Below, in pieces: positions 56,885-64,000 of a stretch of 64,000 nt of DNA. Source of the stretch: Phyllostachys edulis (taxonomy: Eukaryota > Streptophyta > Magnoliopsida > Poales > Poaceae); assembly GCA_036346405.1 (NCBI GenBank), contig CM070548.1:56107866-56171865 (forward strand). Direction: 5' to 3'. Below the pieces are notes generated by a model, which worked only from the letters and a program-made list of their open reading frames with translations, was not told where the DNA came from and did no database searches. Every line of letters starts with the position of its first letter. Positions within the stretch are counted from its first letter, which is position 1. Made by a program: the position numbers and the translations under genes.

Positions 56885-57330
56885 TCACCTTTTGAACATG
56901 ATCTCGAGAAAGTGAAATCTAATATCAATGTGTTTGGTTCTAGAATGTTGCACTGGATTTTTAGCAATGTGAATAACACTAGTGTTTTCACAATAAAGTG
57001 GAACAGTACCCAATTCTAAACCAAAATCTCTAAGAGTAGAAGAAATCCAAAGGACTTGAGAGCAACTAGTAGCAGCAGCAACATACTCAGCTTCAGCAGT
57101 TGATTGAGCAATCGAAGATTGTTTTCGTGAAGACCAAGACACTAAAGATGTGCCTAAAAAGTGACATGTGCGGATGTGCTTTTTCTATCAATCCTACACC
57201 CATAAAATCACTATCGGAGTATGCACTCAAGGTAAGACAGATGAAGATGAATAGAAAAACCCAAATTCTAAAGTGGATTGGAGATACCGATAATTCTTTT
57301 CACAAATTGTCGGTGAGATGTACGAGGTGA
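56885..57330 (-). pseudogene. RNase H of element D (broken)
   Basis: Degrades RNA in RNA:DNA hybrids. The minus strand reads SLVSWSSRKQSSIAQSTAEA then EYVAAATSCSQVLWI, with the catalytic glutamate context typical of copia RNase H, and ends ENTSVIHIAKNPVQHSRTKH then IDIRFHFLE. Upstream (57330-57143) the domain start is damaged by frameshifts. Confidence 0.85.
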
Positions 57331-57333
57331 AGC

Positions 57334-58405
57334 TTAAAATCGGCGCATAAGCATACTGACAAAGTGTATATCCGGCCTTGAAGCGATCAAATAGAGTAGA
57401 GATCCAATCATACTCCTATATTCTTTTTGATCCTTTGCCTCACCTTCTTCATCCGGGTCAAGAACAGCTTGTTGATCCCATTGGTGTAGAGATGGGCTTG
57501 CAGTTGCCATGTCAAAACGCCTAAGCAAATCTTTAGTATACTTGGTTTGATGAATGAAATTTCCTTACTTGGTCTGTTTTACTTGCAATCCTAAGAAGTA
57601 AGTTAACTCCCCCATCATACTCATCTCGAACTCCCTGCTCATAGTATCTGAAAACTTGGAAACCAAAGCATGAGAGGAGCCCCCAAAGATGATATCATCC
57701 ATATAAATCTGAACAAGTAATAGATCATTGCCATGTTTAAAAGTGAAAAGAGTTTTGTCTACCTTGCCCATTTGAAAGTTATTTTTTAGCAAAAACAGCT
57801 TAAGCCTCTCATACCAAGCTCGAGGAGCTTGCTTCAAACCATACAAAGCTTTTGAGAGTTTGTAAACATGATTAGGAAATTTAGGATTTTCAAAACCAGG
57901 TGGTTGCTTAACATAAACTTCTTCCTCAATGTAGCCATTTAGAAAAGCACTTTTAACATCCATTTGAAACAATTTGAATCCTTTAGATGCAACAAAGGCT
58001 AAAAGAATTCTAATTGCTTCAAGTCTGCCTCTGAGGGCAAAAGTTTCACCAAAATCAAGACCCTCCACCGAGAAAATCCTTGAGCAACAAGTCTAGCCTT
58101 ATTTCTCACAACAACACCATCCTCACTTTGTTTATTTTTAAAACCCATTTAGTTCCAATTACATTATGTCCATGAGGAGGTTCAACTAAGGACCAGACTT
58201 TGTTTCGCTTAAAGTTTTCTAATTCTTCATGCATGGCATTGATCCAAGACTCATCAGATAAAGCGTGACTTACATCATTAGGCTCAAAAGAGGCAACAAA
58301 AGCAGAATGAGCATGTGAGTCAGGACAAGTAAATTTAGAACGTGTTACCCTTTCATGAATGTCACCAATCATCAGTTCTGGAGGATGAACTTGCTGAATT
58401 CTCAA
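57334..58405 (-). pseudogene. Reverse transcriptase of element D (frameshifted)
   Basis: Copies element RNA to DNA. In order on the minus strand: SWINAMHEELENFKRNKVWS and NVIGTKWVLKIN (58405-58106); GETFALRGRLEAIRILLAF; QMDVKSAFLNGYIEEEVYV; YGLKQAPRAWYERLK; the catalytic IYMDDIIFGGSS; MSREFEMSMMGELTYFLGLQ (58068-57565); then YRSMIGSLLYLIASRPDIHF (57528-57334). YMDD is intact and the motifs are of the SIRE type. Breaks lie near 58090 and 57545. Confidence 0.92.
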
Positions 58406-58570
58406 TGGTGCAGAAGGTTCTGAACTAGCTTCAACATTTTGAACATCTTCTGATGGTGGCGCAACAACAGTAGTAGGAGCATGATCTTCAGTGGTTGATG
58501 GTATGCGAGAAAGATCATTACCTAAATCAAGATCATCTTCTTCATCAAGAAATATGCTTTCAGACTCCCC

Positions 58571-59450
58571 CTAAACTTGTGTACCTAAAATGTTAGTTCT
58601 AGAACAGGGACTGACCTCATCGAAAGTAACCTCACAAGTCTCAATAATTTTGTTTGTTTCAAGATTAAGCACTCGATAGCCACGAGAGTGAAGAGGATAT
58701 CCAAGAAAAATACCATCACTTGATCTAGATTCAAATTTGTCCAGATTACCATGTTTAAGAATAAAACATTTGCAATCAAAAACTCTGAAGTGAGAGACAC
58801 TAGGCCTTTTGCCAAATCTCGGCTCATAAGAAGTCTTGTGCAAAGAGGCTCTCAAAAATACTATGTTTGAGACATGACAAGCGCTTGAGATTGCCTCTCG
58901 CCCAATACTTCCTAGGAGTGGCATGTTCATCAAGCATGGTTCTTGCCATCTCAACCAAGGTTCTATTTTTCCTCTCAACTACACCATTCATTTGAGGAAC
59001 ACGTGGAGAGGAAAATTGATGTTCCAAACCTTGTTCAGAGCAAAAGGAAGCAAATAAGGAATTCTTAAACTCAAGACTATTATCACTTCTTATTACTTTC
59101 ACAAAGACCATTTAATTCATTATTCAATCTGAGAAATAGATCCTTGAAATAACCAAAAGCTTCATCCTTAGACACCATAAAATACACCCAAGAGTACCTA
59201 GAGTAATCATCAACAATCACAAGAATATACCACTTACCACCAACAGATTGAACTCTTGAGGGACCTACCGTGTCCATATGCAACAATTGTCCAGGGCCAT
59301 CTGTGATGATTACAGAAATAGGAAAATGTGGAGCAGCAACCATCTTACCATGTCGACAGGGAGAACAAACCAAATCTTTCTCACTTTTCAATTTCGGCAG
59401 CCCCCTAATGAGATCAGTTCCACTAATTCAAACAAGATGATCAAAACCAA
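58571..59450 (-). pseudogene. Integrase of element D (frameshifted)
   Basis: The minus strand has LVCSPCRHGKM (end of the zinc motif), HMDTVGP (first Asp) and KWYILVIVDDYSRYSWVYF (59391-59083), then VIRSDNSLEF (second Asp) with MNGVVERKNRTLVEMARTML (catalytic Glu, 59111-58824). It ends with FRVFDCKCFILKHGNLDKFE and DGIFLGYPLHSRGYRVLN (58978-58571). All three catalytic residues are visible, in two or three frames. Confidence 0.92.
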
Positions 59451-59860
59451 TATGACCTAATCTACGGTGCCAAAAGAAAAGATCTCTAGATTCGGAAGCT
59501 ACCAAGCATCTAATATTAGATGAAAAGGAGTGATTGAAATCAGATTTAAAAACTTTCCCTAATCGAGAGATATTAAACACAAGATTTTCAGAAGCATCTA
59601 AAACCTTGCAAGCATGTTTCTTAAAGCTTACCTCAAGATTTTCTTCTATCAATTGTGAAACTAAAAGCAAGTTGTATTTCAATTTACTTACCAAAGCAAC
59701 ATCTTTTAGAATGAACTTGTCATTAACACGCACAGTACCTTTTGCCATCACAATTCCAGTTGAAGCATCCCAAAAGTAATCAATTCATCATTGGATGCCT
59801 TAGTGAGGGAGGAGAACCACTTTGAATCACCAGTCATGTGACGAGAACACCCTGAATCAA
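59428..59860 (-). pseudogene. Protease end and pre-integrase region of element D
   Basis: The minus strand near 59860 reads VDSGCSRHMTGDSKWF, carrying the DSG aspartic protease active site, then TVRVNDKFILKDVALVSKLK, NLLLVSQLIEENLEVSF and LFFWHRRLGHIGFDHL (the pre-integrase histidines). A frameshift lies near 59770. Confidence 0.85.
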
Positions 59861-59947
59861 CTAACCAAAAGTTCCCCTTCCTCAACTGTTGTACCTGCAT
59901 TTAAGAGAGTATCGGTCTCACAAAGATTGGGGTTAGTAAAACATGAT

Positions 59948-62153
59948 TTAGGAACCCAATCTTGTGACACACCATTTAGTAGGATCAACAAAGACAATTT
60001 TGTTTTGAATATGCCTCCGGTCAGTTTGTGCAAAAACTCCTAAAACTGCAACATTTTGTTTAGTGAAAGCAACAGGAGCTTGAGAAACCTTTCTTTGCCT
60101 ATCTCTCTTTTCTTTCTTTGCTTTCCGAAAACAAAACTGAACCAAATGACCTTCTTTACCACAGTAAGTGCACTGATACTTTTCTTGATATGAAATTTCA
60201 GTTTTTCTTTTTATAGTGCTTACTTTGGTAATAAGATCCTTTTCAAAACCAGCAGACTTGAACACAACATGTTTAGGTTCAGATTCAATTTCAAATTTTC
60301 CGTTTCAAGAAGCTTAAGAACTTTGGGAGGATGATTCTTTGCATGAACAGCAGAATTAAAACCTAGACCTTGTTTTTTAGAACTCACTCTTGATCTGTCT
60401 AGAATCATGTTCAGATTTTTCTTGCCAAAAGAAAACCTCTCCAAAGTATCCTTAATATAATTATTCTCTCTAGCCAATTCAGGACAAATTGTGCACTTAA
60501 CAACATCATTCAAAATTTTCTTAGAAGCAACGGATTGAGTCATCTTTTCCTTTTCAGCAAACTCACTTAATTGTTTAGTCAAAGCATCAATTTCGGTTGT
60601 GAGTTTGGGACAATTTGTGCAAGAAAGAGTCTCATGATAAAGCATTTGTTGTATAGAATTCTGAGATGACTTAAGTCTAGCTTCTAGCAGTTCACAATTA
60701 GAGCAAGTCTTAATTTGAGCATTCACAGTACTTGTCTCTAAACAAGATGAACTAGACTTCATTTTTCAATCTCAACGAAGCAAGTTTCACTTATCATCAC
60801 ATGAGTTATCGCCATTTTTAATTCTTCAAATTTAGCATGAATTGATCTAGCAAGTTTTAATTCGAATGCAAAACTTGACATGATTCACATGATTTATCAT
60901 CGTGAATAGCGACCTTAAGTCTATCAATTTCGAATTCAAGCTATCAACAACAAGGTCATGTTTCTTTGCTTTCTTTTATATTTTTAAGCTCATTTGTCAA
61001 TTTCAGACAAAGACGTGATAGATCAACATAAGAGGGCTTTACCTCATCGAGGTCATTTGAGAGATCATCATCATCATTAGTTTCTTCACAACTCGCCATA
61101 AAGCACATTCCTATGAAATCACCTCTTTTGCCTTCTTGTGATCATCCTCATTGTCATTGTCTCGAATCAACATCACTTAGCCCAATCTCCTCAAGAGTGA
61201 AAGCACCTTGTTGACAGCTTTTACGATAATTTTGCTTTTTGCTTGAATCAAATTTGAATTTTGAACACCGAAATGGGTGCTTTGTCCTCTTTGGCTTCTT
61301 TTCCTCTCGACTTGGGACAATTTACTTTTATGTGGTTTGGCTCACCACATTCAAAGCATCCGATTGGACCTCCTGTTCTCCTTGCTCGACATTATTGATT
61401 GCTTTAGTCACCCTATTTGAGAAGAGTACAAGTCGTTCTTCCGGGATCTCCTCCAATTGTTCATCTGAAATAGCACTTAAGGAAAAACTAGAAGGACTTG
61501 ATGAACTGTCGGTTTGGTTAGTCACTAAACCCAAAGAATTTGACTTATTTATTCCGCCAAAATATCAATCTCATGTGTTTTCATCTTGGAATAAAGATCA
61601 TTTAATGTGAGTGTTTCCATACTAACAGAGTGATTGATTGTAGTGACTAGGACCTCCCAAATGACATATCCAAAGCATTCAAAATCTGTTTAGCATTGTC
61701 GTAATCGTAATAAATCACATCAATGCAGTTGCAAATCATTAATGATTTTATTGAAGCGATCAAAAGTGCATCTACTGATTCTCCGGTTTCATCTCAAACT
61801 TAGAATACTCCTTTTTGAATTGATTTTGACGAACACCTTTAATGATTTTGAACCTTCATGATAATCAAGAAGAGTTGTCCAAATTTTGTTAGCAGATTTT
61901 ATATTAGCAATTCTAACAAACTCGTTCCTACTTAAACCTTGCAACAAAATATTTCTAGTCTTAGCATTTGCTTCAACATCAGCCAGATTGTTGTTAGTAA
62001 TCACAAGAAGCACTTCATAAGGATTTTTAACTTTTTGCCAGATGACATTACCTTGAGCTTGCAAAAAACCTCCATCCTTGTCTTCCAATAGATGTAGTCA
62101 GATCCATCGAAATACGGTGGCTTACCTGAGAATCGATCTCGATCTGATGCCAT
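59948..62153 (-). pseudogene. Gag of element D (frameshifted)
   Basis: Start ATG at 62153, 10 bp from the primer site: MASDRDRFSGKPPYFDGSD, then YIYWKTRMEVF. A second frame continues LQAQGNVIWQKVKNPYEV and KIWTTLLDYHEGSKSLK (62088-61789). After a degraded stretch, 60762-60220 has a cysteine-containing coiled region (KTCSNCELLEARLKSSQNS; SCTNCPKL; KCTICPEL). A single zinc knuckle CTYCGKEGHLVQFC lies at about 60175-60134. The N-terminus resembles B gag (FDGxxYxxWKxRM), which supports both being SIRE-like. Confidence 0.88.
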
Positions 62154-62162
62154 TGCAACCTT

Positions 62163-62174
62163 GCTCTGATACCA
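62163..62174 (-). other. Primer-binding site of element D
   Basis: Plus strand GCTCTGATACCA, that is TGGTATCAGAGC on the minus strand, two bases from the LTR. It is identical to the primer site of element B. Confidence 0.95.
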
Positions 62175-62176
62175 AT

Positions 62177-63770
62177 TGTAGGATCGTAATGGCAATCGAG
62201 GGGGGTTGAATGATTGCGACAATTTGACAACCGAATTCAATTTCAAAGAAGAACCTCTTCTCGGTAAGACAAAGAAGACGACCAAATCAAAAACAAAGAT
62301 TCAACGAAACTGATCTTTATATCTCAGTATAGATTTGTGTCTATAAAGTGCTCAGCAAGCACCCCTCAAAACCCTAATTCGAAGAACATCTAAAACGAAG
62401 CAACTGCAGCAAGCTACGATCTCAAAAACCCTAGTCTCGACACGTAACTCCCCAAAAATCCTTATACAAGCCGTACCCTACTGCCTTCTCTTATAGCCTA
62501 GAGTCCTATCCATGTCCAACACGACACCAATACGAACTCTATCTCAAAACACTCCGATTTGGAACTCCTTCCAAAACTGTCTTTCCAAAAACTCCACGCC
62601 GTAAGCCTCCAGGACTCCATCCCGTAGCTTCCAGCGTGCACCTCATGATCTCCACGTGCTCCAGCGTGATCCAAAACACCTCTTGACATCCACGACTTCC
62701 AAGACCTCAGATTCCCCATCCTAGTCCGAGTCAATCCCGTCACCGACCGTGATTCGTCCTCACGCCTCAACCTGCACATGCAAAGATCAAATAAACCAAT
62801 TCTTGGCACAAGTTCTCCAACTTGACCATCCATTAGCTTACTCACACCCATAAACACTATCATGCATCATGCAACAAGATATAGCTTACGAATTCAACAA
62901 ATCCATGCATCAATTCCTAGAAACGACAACTTTCAGAGTACAATCGGTACTACCGCCATTATTGTACGTCCCAGATTATCTAGACACGCGTCGTCATCAC
63001 TCAAAACACACCGGTACTACCGATTCTCAAGAACTTTCAAAACTTCCAAAACATCGCTTCGAAAAAACCATACCGCGCCCTTGCGGTATCATTGTCTTCT
63101 TGGTACTACCGCCAACCATGTTATGGTACTACCGTAAATCACTTAATAGAGCAAGCGAAGTATGTCGAACCTCTTTCTCAAAGGAAAACAAAAGCGGTAC
63201 TACCGTTATTAAAACAACGGTACTATCAAATTTTGGTACTACCGCCATTCAAATCTGCGGTACTACTGTTCCAAGAAAATCCGCAAGGTCCTCGAGCAGC
63301 GTCCTTTGCCACGTGGGCGCTCCAGATCCATAGGCCGATCGGACCATGGGTCTCAAGTTGGATTTAGAAACATCAGAGAAAGTCCGAGCGGCCCACTTGA
63401 TGTCATCCGCTAGATTTCAATCCAACGGCTCAAAGTCTTTGAGCGATTCGACGATCCAACGTTATAACTCAATATCGGCCGTTAGATCAAGATCTAACGA
63501 ACCGAGCAAAACGCTTCAGAGAAAATGACTTGTGGTACTACCACGCACACACGGTCATACCGCGACCGGGTAGTTCCAAGACAAACAAAGCCGGTACTAC
63601 CGATAATCGACAAAAACTGATTTTCAGCAGAACTTAACAGAGCTCTGATCCAAGTCACCACAGCAAGTCTATAGGACAAAATATTCAACATTAAGTACTG
63701 AGACAAGGTCTAACTTATTGTGAATGTGTTCATCATCAAATAACATGACAAAAAACCTCTTGGTCTTACA
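62177..63770 (-). repeat. 5' LTR of element D
   Basis: 1594 bp. A TATA box GGCTATAAG complement lies at about 62488-62498. U3 (62499-63770) holds the CGGTACTACCG palindrome array and GTTAGATCAAGATCTAAC at 63481-63498. Confidence 0.93.
62945..63602. repeat. CGGTACTACCG palindrome array in the U3 of element D
   Basis: Exact copies at 62945, 63012, 63195 and 63592. One-base variants at 63101, 63124 and 63234 (TGGTACTACCG), 63258 (final TG) and 63552 (CGGTCATACCG). There is also a split pair TACCGC...GCGGTA at 63071-63088. Confidence 0.9.
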
Positions 63771-63775
63771 ATCCG

Positions 63776-64000
63776 TCATGAGAACTATATAAGGAGATGT
63801 TTGAGGCTATTGAGAAGATGAGATTGACGTTAGTTGCTCCACCGAAACCCTAGCCGCCATCTTCTTGAGAGCTCTACCGTGCGACTTGGTGCTAGTACAC
63901 CGACGCACGGTTGTTTCTTTCTTGGACGTGTGGATACTGTAGAGGTGCTACTGCGGTTGCTGTTGCACTTGAGGGCGATCCGCGATCTTCATAAGGAACT
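63776..64000 (+). repeat. Angela/BARE-type copia LTR, second segment (runs off the window)
   Basis: Continues the LTR that began at 39637, after D and its ATCCG duplication. TATA box TATATAAGG at 63786-63794, then the transcribed part with ATCCGCGATCTTCAT near the end. The element body, if any, lies beyond 64000. Confidence 0.75.

Larger units (their letters stand above)
40758..63770 (-). mobile_element. Element D: SIRE-like copia retrotransposon containing nested element C
   Basis: Ends TGTAGGATCG (40758) and CTTGGTCTTACA (63770), flanked by ATCCG at 40753-40757 and 63771-63775. It lies on the minus strand: 5' LTR 62177-63770, primer site 62163-62174, gag, protease, integrase, RT, RNase H, polypurine tract, 3' LTR 40758-55664 (split by C). 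The order integrase before RT is diagnostic for copia. All coding domains are recognisable, with several frameshifts. Confidence 0.93.

Overview
This is a plant nuclear window, almost certainly from a grass. The rice tribe or a close relative is my best guess, made from recognised element styles and not from any search. The only host-type gene is a minus-strand translation elongation factor 2 (eEF2) gene at 2.3-6.6 kb. It has one coding intron inside the P-loop codons, a long 5'UTR intron and a telo-box promoter. It carries two small frameshifts and several changes at conserved residues, so it is either a decaying copy or affected by assembly error. No tRNA, rRNA or CRISPR was seen.

Layout. 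0-2.3 kb: intergenic, with short tandem repeats and a fold-back (MITE-like) element. 2.3-6.6 kb: eEF2. 6.6-8 kb: hAT transposase relic. 8-14.4 kb: gypsy LTR fragments, including a chromodomain relic, one complete 3.7-kb LTR and a second truncated LTR joined head to tail. 14.4-16.9 kb: primer-binding site and broken gag of a gypsy element with no pol (element A). The A 3' LTR starts at 16858 and is split by a 17.8-kb copia-type element B (17853-35666, TSD CCGCC). B resumes into A at 35672. B encodes an intact gag with three zinc knuckles and a second, env-position ORF, but no pol. Each B LTR has its own insertion: a 5.7-kb gypsy solo LTR (E) in the 5' LTR and a 0.73-kb Tat-like solo LTR in the 3' LTR. 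37.9-39.6 kb: plant-mobile-domain gene fragment and an AT-rich repeat. From 39637 to the window end: an Angela/BARE-type copia LTR, split by SIRE-like copia element D (minus strand, 40758-63770, TSD ATCCG). The D 3' LTR is in turn split by Tat-type gypsy element C (minus strand, 41091-54425, TSD AGTCC).

The insertion order can be read from the nesting: A before B before E and the Tat solo LTR; Angela-type LTR before D before C. Pol genes in C and D are recognisable but full of frameshifts. B has the best-preserved ORFs.

Most notable signals: (1) four unrelated LTR families (B, C, D, E) each carry an array of short family-specific palindromes in U3, upstream of their TATA box; (2) B LTRs carry two hairpin clusters whose stems differ in sequence but still pair, around conserved loops; (3) element C carries an antisense, intron-containing gene whose introns also contain the palindromes; (4) B is a large gag + ORF2 element without pol, with a splice-acceptor-like site before ORF2; (5) differences between LTR pairs cluster as micro-indels at the palindromes.
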